Assembly: GCF_002979455.1 (NCBI RefSeq)
Contig: NZ_PCOU01000006.1
Span: 1-64,000 of the forward strand
DNA from: Chryseobacterium sp. MYb7
GTDB lineage: Bacteria > Bacteroidota > Bacteroidia > Flavobacteriales > Weeksellaceae
DNA: 64,000 bases
Reading direction: 5' to 3'
Positions 43,091-51,656 of the stretch are shown here, one piece after another (within the stretch, counting starts at the first letter, position 1; every line of letters starts with the position of its first letter). The notes below the pieces were generated by a model. That model saw only the letters and a list, made by a program, of their open reading frames with translations, made no database searches and had not been told where the DNA came from. Position numbers and translations under genes: made by a program.

Positions 43091-43591
43091 ATGAAAAAGC
43101 TGCTTTTACTGCTTTTATTAAGCATTAATTTCACCTTTGCCCAAACCAAAGGTGAAACAGAAATCCGTGAAGTAATGGACGACTTCATGGGATGTATTAA
43201 ATCCAGAGATGAAGCCAAATATCTTTCCTTGTTCCAGGAGCCGGTGCTTTGGACTGGAATTTACAAAGATAGAACGCAGGCTAAGCGTCTGGAGAAAAAT
43301 CCCAAGGCAGATTATTATTTTGCTGACGACTATAAAGCTTTTATCAAAAGTTTTAAAGATGATAAATCTGAAGAAAAATTTGACAATATTAAGATTGTGG
43401 AAGATGGAGCAATAGCTTCTGCCAATTTCGATTACAGTTTTTGGTACGACGGTAAAATGGAAAACTGGGGAAAAGAGATCTGGACATTAATGAAGATCAA
43501 TGGAACCTGGAAAATCACCTCCGTTACCTTTTCTATGGATTTGACAAAATACTTCCCACAACCTACATTAAACGAAAGAACTAAAAAATAA
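43091..43591 (+). CDS. Secreted NTF2-like (SnoaL/DUF4440-type) protein
   Basis: A 166-residue protein with a signal peptide ending FTFAQ and a domain of the NTF2 cone fold: EIREVMDDFMGCIKSRD, then GAIASANFDYSFWYDGK and WTLMKINGTWKITSVTFS. Such domains bind small molecules; no catalytic role can be assigned. It is in an operon between the phosphatase and the methylase. Confidence 0.8.
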   Translation: MKKLLLLLLLSINFTFAQTKGETEIREVMDDFMGCIKSRDEAKYLSLFQEPVLWTGIYKDRTQAKRLEKNPKADYYFADDYKAFIKSFKDDKSEEKFDNIKIVEDGAIASANFDYSFWYDGKMENWGKEIWTLMKINGTWKITSVTFSMDLTKYFPQPTLNERTKK

Positions 43592-43595
43592 TACA

Positions 43596-44294
43596 ATGCT
43601 TTTTTTACTCCCTGCTTACTTATCAGAAAATACTTCTATCAACCACTTTTCACCTGTTTTGAAGGATTATATCATGCAAACAGATTATTTCTTTGTGGAA
43701 AATGAGAAAACAGCACGAAAGGTTGTTAAGTTTTTTGCTCCGGAAAAAAAGCAGGCAGATCTGAAATTATTCTTATTGGATAAATACACAGAAAATGCAG
43801 ATATCAAGGAAGCTCAGGAACTAATGCTGAAAGGACAGGATTTTGGATTGCTGTCAGAAGCCGGATTACCATGTATCGCAGATCCTGGAAACCTGATTGT
43901 AAAATGGTGTCATGAGAAAAATATCAGAGTGATCCCTATTTCTGGACCTTCATCTATTATCCTGGCCTTGATTTCCAGTGGGTTCAACGGACAGGAATTT
44001 ACTTTCCATGGCTATCTTCCTATTGATAAAGGAGAGAAAAAGAAACATATTATGAATCTTGAAAGCCTCGTTCAGAAAACCGGATATTCGCAGATTTTCA
44101 TGGAAACACCGTACAGGAATAACCAGCTTTTTGAAGATTTGTGTAAGTTTTTATCACCCAATACAAAGCTTTGTATTGCGGCCAATATCAACGATCCTGA
44201 ACATGAATTTATCAAGACAAAAACCATAAAAGACTGGCAGAAACAAAAGCCGGAACTTCATAAAATTCCTGCAGTATTTGTACTTGGGAAATAA
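43596..44294 (+). CDS. SAM-dependent methyltransferase, tetrapyrrole-methylase fold (RsmI-like)
   Basis: A 232-residue protein of the TP-methylase superfamily close to RsmI (16S rRNA 2'-O-methylase). It has the segment GLLSEAGLPCIADPGNLIV, then VIPISGPSSIILALISSG and FHGYLPIDKGEKKKHI. It is shorter than typical RsmI and the N-terminal loop is atypical (MLFLLPAYLSENT), so it may be the paralog common in Bacteroidota, and its target is uncertain. Confidence 0.82.
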   Translation: MLFLLPAYLSENTSINHFSPVLKDYIMQTDYFFVENEKTARKVVKFFAPEKKQADLKLFLLDKYTENADIKEAQELMLKGQDFGLLSEAGLPCIADPGNLIVKWCHEKNIRVIPISGPSSIILALISSGFNGQEFTFHGYLPIDKGEKKKHIMNLESLVQKTGYSQIFMETPYRNNQLFEDLCKFLSPNTKLCIAANINDPEHEFIKTKTIKDWQKQKPELHKIPAVFVLGK

Positions 44295-44344
44295 GCTTTA
44301 TTCTTTTTTGATTCAATGTAATCTTAAGAATCTTTACAATTTAC

Positions 44345-44388
44345 AGGCTGAAAGAATTAAATATTCTCTCAGCCTTTCTTTTTTTTTG
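44345..44388 (+). terminator. Terminator of the phosphatase-methylase operon
   Basis: 13-bp stem (44345-44357 with 44363-44375, one mismatch) followed by a long T tract. Confidence 0.75.
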
Positions 44389-44774
44389 ATTGAAAAAAAA
44401 TTTCGGTAATTCATTAACAGTCATATCAATAACAATATTTTACCTCTTTTTTTCTCTCTTTAAGGTTGATTCAAGTAAAATTTATTTCAATAACATGTGA
44501 TTAATTATTTAATTTTTCCTATTTTTATGCTTTAACACATCATGATGATATGTTAATAATAATATGTTATGAATTATTATTTTATGTTTTAATTTAAAAT
44601 ATTAACTAATTTATTTTGTTTAATTTGATTTTTGTTAAAAATTTTATAATTTAAGTTTTTCGCTGAATTTAAGCTAATCCCTTTTGTGTTTCTTTAGTGA
44701 TTTAGAGGGCAAGGGTTTGAAAAATTAGCTTTATAGAAAATTGCTCCGATACAATCAACCCTAAATATTTAAAT
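44389..44774. other. Long AT-rich leader region of the LPMO gene
   Basis: About 385 nt with no ORF of note. No exact TAnnTTTG box was found close to the ATG. The palindrome ACATCATGATGAT at about 44538 is the only structure seen. It may hold a regulated promoter for chitin response, but nothing in it proves this. Confidence 0.5.
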
Positions 44775-46577
44775 ATGAAGACACGTAAAATTTTTTTTCC
44801 GGTATTGCTGATGTTGGTTATGCTGGTACCCTCTTTAATTCATTTGTCTGCACACGGATATGTAATGAGCCCTGCCTCACGAGGATATCAGGGAAGTCTG
44901 GATAAAGCCTCGCTTGGCTATTCAGTGGCATTTGGAAAATACGGTTCTGTAATTAATGAACCCGGATCTCTGGAAGCGCCAAAAGGTTTTCCTGCATTGG
45001 GCCCGGCAGATGGAAAGATTGCTTCCGCTAATGGAAGTATAGGCGGAGACACTACATTGGATCTCCAAACTGCTGATCGTTGGAAAAAAACCAATATTTC
45101 TACGGGTGTGAATGCCTTTATCTGGAAATACTCGGCGTATCATGCGACTGCAAAATGGCATTATTATATGACAAAGCAGGGCTGGGATCCTAATCAACCG
45201 CTTTCCCGTCAGGATCTTGAGCTTATTGGTACAGTCACACACAACGGAACACCACCACAGGATAATGTTTCTCATCAGATTACTGTTCCTGCTAACCGTA
45301 CAGGTTATCATATTATTTTAGCGGTTTGGGATGTAGCAGATACCACTAATGCATTTTATAATGTAATTGATGTGAATGTAACCTCCGGAACAGACGTTTC
45401 TGCACCTGCCACTCCTACAGGATTAACTCAGGTAGGAGTAACAAGTTCTTCTGCTAAAATAAGCTGGAACCCGCAATCAGACGCAGTATCTTATACTATT
45501 TTCCGTAATGGGCAAAATATTCAGCAGGTAAGTACACCTACTTTTCAGGATACTGGCTTAACTGCTAACACAATTTATATGTATGAAATACAGGCGAAAG
45601 GTTCTTCGGGGCTTACTTCAGGGAAAAGCGCGCCACTCAACGTGAAAACAAACAGTGAGGGGACAATTGAAAAACCTACAGCACCATCCAATCTCCATTC
45701 GATGGCAGTTACTGAAAACTCAGTTTCACTCATGTGGATGGCTTCTACCCATTCACAGGGAATTAAAAATTATCAAATCTTTGAAAATGGAATCAAAGTA
45801 GGAGAAACCGTACAAACAAGCTTTTTAAGAACAGGATTGGCACAAGACACAGAATATCGTTATACCATAAGATCCGTTGCTATGAACAATCAGCTCTCTG
45901 ATGCGAGCAATGAATTAAAAGTCAGAACGAAGAAAGTTACACCAGGAAATGGACAATCCTATTGCGGAGCAGAGCAATATAATGCTGCTAATGCATATCC
46001 TACAGCAGGTGTAAAAGTTTTCTATTCTTGCAAAATCTGGAAAAACAAATGGTATGCAAATCCGGGAGAAATGCCGGGAACCAATATGGTATGGGAAGAA
46101 GTAAGTGCATGCACCGAAGGACCTGGTTGTACATCAAGTGGTTCGGTTACTTACTGCGGCGCGCAAGAGTATAGCCCAACAAAAACTTATCCAACAGCAG
46201 GAACAAAAGTATTCCATGCTTGCAAAATCTGGGAAAACAAATGGTATGCTAATCCGGGAGAGGCACCGGGAAGTAATGCAGTTTGGAAAGTGGTAAGTGA
46301 CTGTAATGAAGGGCAGGCTTGTAAAGCATCCGTTTTTGCCAGTAAAGAAAATGATCTTTCAATCATAATATCTGAGCATCTGATCAATTTTGCGCCTGAA
46401 AGCTATTATAATAAAATAAGCAGAGTAGATGTCATTACTCCTCACGGGCTTCAGATTATGACTTTCATGAATCCGGTACAGAATAGCATGAATATAAGTC
46501 GACTTCAGTCCGGAATCTATTTTGTGAAAATCCTTTATAAAGATGGAAGCAGTATTACCAAAACCATCAGAAAATAA
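44775..46577 (+). CDS. AA10 lytic polysaccharide monooxygenase, chitin-type, T9SS-exported
   Basis: A 600-residue secreted copper enzyme for oxidative cleavage of chitin. The signal peptide ends LSA, so the mature protein begins with His27 (HGYVMSPASRGYQ), the first half of the copper histidine brace. The second is His123 in KYSAYHATAKWHYYMTK, and the axial Phe194 lies in NAFYNVIDVNV. The catalytic domain ends near residue 205. Two fibronectin type III domains (about 210-297 and 300-392) follow. Then come two CBM5/12-like chitin-binding modules, each with YCGAEQY or YCGAQEY followed by CKIWxNKWYANPGE. The C-terminus (about 525-600, ending SGIYFVKILYKDGSSITKTIRK-like) is a type A T9SS sorting domain. 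Confidence 0.9.
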   Translation: MKTRKIFFPVLLMLVMLVPSLIHLSAHGYVMSPASRGYQGSLDKASLGYSVAFGKYGSVINEPGSLEAPKGFPALGPADGKIASANGSIGGDTTLDLQTADRWKKTNISTGVNAFIWKYSAYHATAKWHYYMTKQGWDPNQPLSRQDLELIGTVTHNGTPPQDNVSHQITVPANRTGYHIILAVWDVADTTNAFYNVIDVNVTSGTDVSAPATPTGLTQVGVTSSSAKISWNPQSDAVSYTIFRNGQNIQQVSTPTFQDTGLTANTIYMYEIQAKGSSGLTSGKSAPLNVKTNSEGTIEKPTAPSNLHSMAVTENSVSLMWMASTHSQGIKNYQIFENGIKVGETVQTSFLRTGLAQDTEYRYTIRSVAMNNQLSDASNELKVRTKKVTPGNGQSYCGAEQYNAANAYPTAGVKVFYSCKIWKNKWYANPGEMPGTNMVWEEVSACTEGPGCTSSGSVTYCGAQEYSPTKTYPTAGTKVFHACKIWENKWYANPGEAPGSNAVWKVVSDCNEGQACKASVFASKENDLSIIISEHLINFAPESYYNKISRVDVITPHGLQIMTFMNPVQNSMNISRLQSGIYFVKILYKDGSSITKTIRK

Positions 46578-46675
46578 ATTTTCAATAATATTTAACAGCT
46601 GTTAACAAGACTATTGCATTGTTATTGATTTTAAATAAGTACTGGAAACAGTATAAATTGTTGATAATGCAGTAG

Positions 46676-46710
46676 AAATCCGGGCATCGAAGATGCCCGG
46701 ATTTTTTAAT
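46676..46710. terminator. Terminator between the LPMO gene and the DUF4349 gene
   Basis: 13-bp stem AAATCCGGGCATC/GATGCCCGGATTT with a GAA loop and T run; convergent genes. Confidence 0.9.
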
Positions 46711-46713
46711 AAA

Positions 46714-47607
46714 TTAATTCTCATCTCTCTTCTTTGATCTCCATTTTCTCCAAAGAACAATAATAACAGGAATCAGCAAAAAGAAAGGCCATAATGAAAC
46801 CATTCCCAGAAGAAGGCTTACAAAACTGTTCCAGCCTTCCGTCAGAGAATCCATAAAACGGCTTCCAAAACCAATTTTTGAAGTGGTTGAGCTTCTTACT
46901 TTCTCTTTGTATAAGTTTAAATTCAGAGTACTGTAGTTCACGCGGTCATCTATAAAACGAAGTCTGCCTTCAGCTACATCTATCTCATCTTCCAGTTCAC
47001 GAATATTTTCCTGGATTTCCAGCATATCCTTCGTGGTAGCAGCACTTTTCAGCATGTCACGGTATTTTTCAAGATATATCTTTTTGTTAGCCAGTTTTAT
47101 GGCGATATCGGTATATTCTTCTGTGACATCATTAGATGAAATGTTTTTAGACAAAACAGTTCCCACACCATTCGAAAAGGAATTGATCAATGCATCAAAA
47201 TTTTTATGAGGCACACGGATTATCAGAGTAAGATTATCATCCATATCCGTATTTTGAAACTCTTCTTTCTGGATATAAGCATTGTTTTTTTTGATGATCT
47301 CATTGACCTGATTTTGTGTCTTTTTAATATCGCCCACCTGAATCTTCATATCACCGTTTTTGATGATTTTTTTGGAGATTGTATCAGTTTTCTTTGGGGT
47401 GTAAACATCTTTGTTGGTTCCGTTCTCATCAGAAGCCAGTTTTTCAGAAATAAAAGCTGATGGAGGTAAAGGTGCCGCTGCGGAAGAAGGTGTTTTGTCT
47501 TCGGTTATAACTTCCATCAGGTCGGCTTTCAATTCTTGTTTTTCACCACCTGATTTGCTGCAATTGATAAGGATAAGACCTGATAATAGGAAAATAATTT
47601 TTTTCAT
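46714..47607 (-). CDS. DUF4349 lipoprotein
   Basis: A 297-residue lipoprotein: lipobox ILINC (Cys16), a disordered linker, then a domain beginning KKIIKNGDMKIQVGDIKKTQ, a coiled coil (about residues 175-225) and a C-terminal membrane helix (PFFLLIPVIIVLWR), the arrangement of DUF4349 proteins. Its role is unknown. Double anchoring, by N-terminal lipid and C-terminal helix, is as predicted for the family. Confidence 0.85.
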   Translation of the reverse strand: MKKIIFLLSGLILINCSKSGGEKQELKADLMEVITEDKTPSSAAAPLPPSAFISEKLASDENGTNKDVYTPKKTDTISKKIIKNGDMKIQVGDIKKTQNQVNEIIKKNNAYIQKEEFQNTDMDDNLTLIIRVPHKNFDALINSFSNGVGTVLSKNISSNDVTEEYTDIAIKLANKKIYLEKYRDMLKSAATTKDMLEIQENIRELEDEIDVAEGRLRFIDDRVNYSTLNLNLYKEKVRSSTTSKIGFGSRFMDSLTEGWNSFVSLLLGMVSLWPFFLLIPVIIVLWRKWRSKKRDEN

Positions 47608-47774
47608 GGGTTAATTAGTTTTTTATGGTGATGATCAAAAAGTGTGCTCAAAAATGATCATTTGTAAAATGAATGAAGATTTAAAACGAAAGAATGTTAA
47701 TATAAAATCAATAAATAGCTCTAAAACCGCTTTGAAAATTGCTGAGACTGATAAATTATTTTTATTTTTAATTC

Positions 47775-48842
47775 ATGAAAAAAAGTCTTTTAGCATTTGT
47801 GTTTTCTCCATTTCTGATGTATGCCCAGGAAATTCCGAAACTTACAGACGAAATGGCCATGAAATTATCCGATAAACCTCTTCACTGTATCAATCAGGAA
47901 TATCCAAATAAAACAGCCCATATTATCAATAATGCCGGTGAAGTTCCTTTGACTCCCAAAGATCTCCACCCTAGTTTTTATGGATGTTTCGACTGGCATA
48001 GCTCTGTTCATGGACATTGGATGCTCACAAGACTTTTGAAAATAAAACCCAATCTGTCTAATGCTAAAGAGATTGAAAAAATTCTTGATGAATCATTTCA
48101 AAAAGAAAAACTACAGACAGAAGCAGATTATTTTACAAAATATCAGCTGACAGGAACTTTTGAAAGAACCTACGGCTGGGCATGGATCTTAAAGCTGGAT
48201 GAAGAACTGACCAATTGGGATCATCCGAAAGCCAAAATTTGGCACCAAAATCTGAAACCGCTTGCAGATCAGATTCTGAAATCCTGGAAAATCTATCTTC
48301 CAAAACAAACGTATCCCAATAGAACCGGGGTTCATCCTAATACTGCATTTGCTATGGCTTTTGCTATAGATTGGGCAAGAGCTAATAAAGATAAAGAGTT
48401 TGAAAACCAGTTGATGGAAAAGGCAAAATACTTTTTCTTGAAAGATCAGAAAACGCCAGCTTATCTGGAACCTGACGGCTCCGATTTCTTTTCGCCAAGT
48501 CTGGAAATTGCTGATCTAATGCGAAGAGTTCTTCCTCAAAAAGAATTTGTACAGTGGCTGAATGCTTTCTACGAAAAAAGAAGTTTAGAAAATGTTGAAA
48601 AAATCCCTGTGGTTAGTGATTTGAGCGATTACCAAACCGTTCACCTTGTAGGATTGTCTTTTTCTAAAGCATGGTGTATGAAAGGAATCTCAAATGCACT
48701 TCCTGCCAATCATCCATTGAAAAAAGATTTCAGAAAAACAGCAGATGTATTTCTAAATAATGGATTGCCACTGCTTTTCCAGGGAAATTATGGCGGAGAT
48801 CACTGGCTGGCAAGTTTTGCGGTATATGCGCTGGAAGATTAA
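47775..48842 (+). CDS. DUF2891 family secreted protein
   Basis: A 355-residue protein with a signal peptide ending LMYAQ and an all-alpha domain with the family block HPSFYGCFDWHSSVHGHWML near residue 65 and NYGGDHWLASFAVYAL at the end. It resembles an alpha/alpha toroid, so a glycan-processing role is conceivable but unproven. Its stop codon overlaps the stop of the next, convergent gene. Confidence 0.87.
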   Translation: MKKSLLAFVFSPFLMYAQEIPKLTDEMAMKLSDKPLHCINQEYPNKTAHIINNAGEVPLTPKDLHPSFYGCFDWHSSVHGHWMLTRLLKIKPNLSNAKEIEKILDESFQKEKLQTEADYFTKYQLTGTFERTYGWAWILKLDEELTNWDHPKAKIWHQNLKPLADQILKSWKIYLPKQTYPNRTGVHPNTAFAMAFAIDWARANKDKEFENQLMEKAKYFFLKDQKTPAYLEPDGSDFFSPSLEIADLMRRVLPQKEFVQWLNAFYEKRSLENVEKIPVVSDLSDYQTVHLVGLSFSKAWCMKGISNALPANHPLKKDFRKTADVFLNNGLPLLFQGNYGGDHWLASFAVYALED

Positions 48843-49312
48843 TATTTGACCCCTGCTTTTTTCAGAATAAAGCCTAAAAGCCAGATCGGTCCTATCAGAA
48901 GAAACTGCAGATCTTTAAGAAAAGTAGGTTTTTTTCCTTCAATTTTATGCCCTATAAACTGGAAAATCCAGGTAATGATGAATACGGAAAGATAAATCAT
49001 CCATGATTGTCTTCCCATACTGATATTGGTAAGGTAAATGAAATGTTCCATCATAAGCATGATCACAATCATCATGATAGCGATCAGAAAAGAAAGTCTT
49101 ATATAGAACAATGTGATCAAAATAATCACCAAAATGCTTATGATACTGGCACATCCGAAATAGGAAGCACAAAAATGAGGGGAGGGAATAAGGGAGGTAA
49201 AACCAAGAATTGTCCAGAAAATTAAAGGCACACAAATCCAGTGAATGAACTTGTTGGTCGCGTTTCTATGGCTTTTACTGTATTCGGCAAATAATAGATC
49301 AACCTTTCTCAT
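48839..49312 (-). CDS. DUF962 / Mpo1-like membrane protein
   Basis: A 157-residue membrane protein with about four hydrophobic segments. The N-terminus YSKSHRNATNKFIHWICVPLIFW carries the H-x-x-x-N and His pattern of the DUF962/Mpo1 family, whose yeast member is an iron-dependent dioxygenase acting on 2-hydroxy fatty acids. FIGHKIEGKKP and a later GPIWLLG complete the signature. Activity in bacteria is inferred. Confidence 0.85.
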   Translation of the reverse strand: MRKVDLLFAEYSKSHRNATNKFIHWICVPLIFWTILGFTSLIPSPHFCASYFGCASIISILVIILITLFYIRLSFLIAIMMIVIMLMMEHFIYLTNISMGRQSWMIYLSVFIITWIFQFIGHKIEGKKPTFLKDLQFLLIGPIWLLGFILKKAGVKY

Positions 49313-49350
49313 GCTGAAGGAAAATTGGATTAATGCTAAAATAATAAAAT

Positions 49351-49382
49351 TTTGTAATCACTGGTAAGATTCCTTACATTTG
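49351..49382 (+). promoter_or_regulatory. -33/-7 promoter of the AraC regulator, 4 nt before ATG
   Basis: TTTG at 49351-49354 and TACATTTG at 49375-49382 with 20 nt between; the ATG at 49387 follows after 4 nt, so the mRNA is probably leaderless. Confidence 0.7.
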
Positions 49383-49386
49383 TCTT

Positions 49387-50232
49387 ATGTCTCCCCTTGA
49401 AAAATTTGGAGTTGATATTTTTACGGAACGTAATATTTTCGAGAGAATTGCTGTCGATAAACCTTTCCGTCCTGATAATCCTGCTTTTATATTCATTAAA
49501 TCAGGAACTATAAAACTTCGTCAGCACTTCAGTGATCTGGAGGTTTCTACTAATATGTTTATGGTAACCGATCCGCAAACCATTTATGAAGTAGTATCTG
49601 TGACAGATGATTTCCAATCCAGGATGGTTTCTTATAAAAGAGAGTTTATTTCGGCTTTATCATTGAAATTTAACCGTCTGATTACCTATCGTTATTTCAG
49701 ACAGCAGATGAATAAAGGAGTTCCTTTTCCTGAAGATGAAATGGAAGTGGTCTGGAAAAGCGTCAATTTCCTGAAATATATCCTTGATTCTGAGACTGAA
49801 ATGCTTTATAAGAAAGAAATGGTAGAGCATCTTTTCTCTGTTTTCTGCTATCAGATGGCGGGAATTATTTCCAAGGAAGATAACAACTCTATGAATCAGA
49901 TGTCCAGACAGGAAGAAATTGTATTTGTATTTCTTACTGATATTGCAGAACATCATCTTACAGAAAGAACCGTTGAGTTTTATGCCGAACGGCAATCCAT
50001 TACAACCAGACATCTTTCTTCCGTTGTAAAGACCATCACAGGCAAGTCTGCAAGTCAGATTATTGCTTTAATTGTCATCAATGAAGCAAAAGTACTCTTA
50101 AACTCTTCCAATAAACCGGTTTCAGAGGTTTCCTCTATTCTCGGATTCAGTGATCAATACTCGTTTTCTCACTTTTTTAAGAAGCATCTGGAGGTAAGTC
50201 CTACACAGTATAGGCATCAGTTCGAAAGCTAA
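49387..50232 (+). CDS. AraC-family transcriptional regulator
   Basis: A 281-residue regulator with an N-terminal cupin-like sensing domain (GTIKLRQHFSDLEVSTNMF) and a C-terminal double helix-turn-helix of the AraC type (SEVSSILGFSDQYSFSHFFKKH followed by SPTQYR). It lies 90 nt upstream of a TolC-HlyD-MFS operon in the same direction and probably controls it. The inducer is unknown. Confidence 0.9.
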   Translation: MSPLEKFGVDIFTERNIFERIAVDKPFRPDNPAFIFIKSGTIKLRQHFSDLEVSTNMFMVTDPQTIYEVVSVTDDFQSRMVSYKREFISALSLKFNRLITYRYFRQQMNKGVPFPEDEMEVVWKSVNFLKYILDSETEMLYKKEMVEHLFSVFCYQMAGIISKEDNNSMNQMSRQEEIVFVFLTDIAEHHLTERTVEFYAERQSITTRHLSSVVKTITGKSASQIIALIVINEAKVLLNSSNKPVSEVSSILGFSDQYSFSHFFKKHLEVSPTQYRHQFES

Positions 50233-50261
50233 AATATTACATTTGAACATCTTTTTCCAGA

Positions 50262-50277
50262 AATCAAACATTTGATT
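50262..50277. promoter_or_regulatory. Candidate operator overlapping the efflux promoter
   Basis: A perfect inverted repeat AATCAAA-CA-TTTGATT covers the -33 TTTG (50271-50274) of the efflux operon. A protein bound here would block the polymerase. AraC proteins more often bind direct repeats, so the binder is uncertain. Confidence 0.5.
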
Positions 50278-50301
50278 GATTTTGTTGTTGACCTAACTTT
50301 G
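50271..50301 (+). promoter_or_regulatory. -33/-7 promoter of the efflux operon
   Basis: TTTG at 50271-50274, 19 nt, then TAACTTTG at 50294-50301; the ATG at 50322 follows 20 nt later. Confidence 0.8.
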
Positions 50302-50321
50302 CATCTGTAAAACAAGGTAAA

Positions 50322-51632
50322 ATGACAAAGAAAATAAAAACAGCACTATCTGTACTGATAGCAGCTTTTCCTGCGCTGTTTTTTTCCCAACAGATTAAAC
50401 AGATGACCGCAGGTGAGGTGGCGGAACTCGCTGTTCAAAATCATCAGCAGCTCAAGGTTTCCGCACAGAACATTGGTATTGCAAAACAAAATACAAATGT
50501 TGTTAAGCTTCAGAAACTTCCTACGATCACAGCTTCTACAAGTCAGTTCTATTTAGGAGATGCTATCGCTATCGACAAAGACTTTTCGAATTCTACAAAT
50601 GTTCCAATGCCGCATTATGGAAGTTCGTACGCGGTACAGGCAACACAACTGATCTTCAAAGGAGGGCTGGTGAAAAAATCTATTGAAATGGCGGGACTTC
50701 GTGAACAGCTTTCCGAACTGGATTTAGAGAAAAACAAGCAGGATGTAAAATTTTTAGTGATTTCCAATTATCTGGACGTCTATAAAATCATCAATCAGCA
50801 AGAGGTATTTCAGAATAACAAAAAACTGGCTCAGGAACGTCTTAAAAATATCCAGAAGTTCTACCAGCAGGGAATGGTGACCCGAAATGAAGTGATTCGT
50901 GGAGAACTGGCAATCAAAAATCTGGATCAGGGAATTCTTACCCTTACCAACAATAAAAAAATCCTTAATTATAACCTGAATATTGCTTTAGGATTATCTT
51001 CTGACACGGAGATTGTTCCTACAGAAAATCTGGAGAACAAAGAATCCGGAATAGGCATGGAGTATTACACGGATCTTGCTCATGAAAGCAATCCGCTGTT
51101 GAAATCTGCTCAAAAAAATATTGCGGTTGCAGATAAGAATATTGAGATTATAAAAACCGATAATGCACCTACGCTGGCCGGATTTGGCGGATATACACTG
51201 CAAAGACCGATCACGACCAGAAATCCTGTTTTGGATATGTACTCAGGTGGCTGGCAGACCGGAGTTTCTCTGAGCTATAATATAGATACTCTTTATAAAA
51301 CGAAGGAAAAAGTAAAATTAGGTGAACTGCAAAAAAATCAGGCGAATGATGTGATGACCCTGACACAACAGAATGTAGATATGGGAGTGAATGCTGCCTA
51401 TACAAAATATCAGGAAGCGATTCAGCAGGCTGATATTCTGAATGATTCTAAAAGACTGGCAGAAGAAAACTACAAGATTACTGAAGCCAAGTATCTGAAC
51501 CAATTGGCTGTGCAGGCAGAAATGATTGATGCACAGAACCAGAAACTACAGTCAGAACTTGATTATGCCAATGCTGAAATCAATGTTTTGTATCAGTATT
51601 ACAACCTTTTGAAATCTACGGGAACACTTTAA
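50322..51632 (+). CDS. TolC-family outer-membrane efflux protein
   Basis: A 436-residue outer-membrane channel component with a signal peptide ending ALFFSQQ and two long coiled-coil repeats typical of TolC (QLKVSAQNIGIAKQNTNVVK, then LDVYKIINQQEVFQNNKKLAQ and, near the end, NVDMGVNAAYTKYQEAIQQ). It forms the exit duct for the HlyD-MFS pair encoded downstream. First gene of the operon. Confidence 0.92.
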   Translation: MTKKIKTALSVLIAAFPALFFSQQIKQMTAGEVAELAVQNHQQLKVSAQNIGIAKQNTNVVKLQKLPTITASTSQFYLGDAIAIDKDFSNSTNVPMPHYGSSYAVQATQLIFKGGLVKKSIEMAGLREQLSELDLEKNKQDVKFLVISNYLDVYKIINQQEVFQNNKKLAQERLKNIQKFYQQGMVTRNEVIRGELAIKNLDQGILTLTNNKKILNYNLNIALGLSSDTEIVPTENLENKESGIGMEYYTDLAHESNPLLKSAQKNIAVADKNIEIIKTDNAPTLAGFGGYTLQRPITTRNPVLDMYSGGWQTGVSLSYNIDTLYKTKEKVKLGELQKNQANDVMTLTQQNVDMGVNAAYTKYQEAIQQADILNDSKRLAEENYKITEAKYLNQLAVQAEMIDAQNQKLQSELDYANAEINVLYQYYNLLKSTGTL

Positions 51633-51656
51633 TTTTTAAAACTGAAAATCAACACA

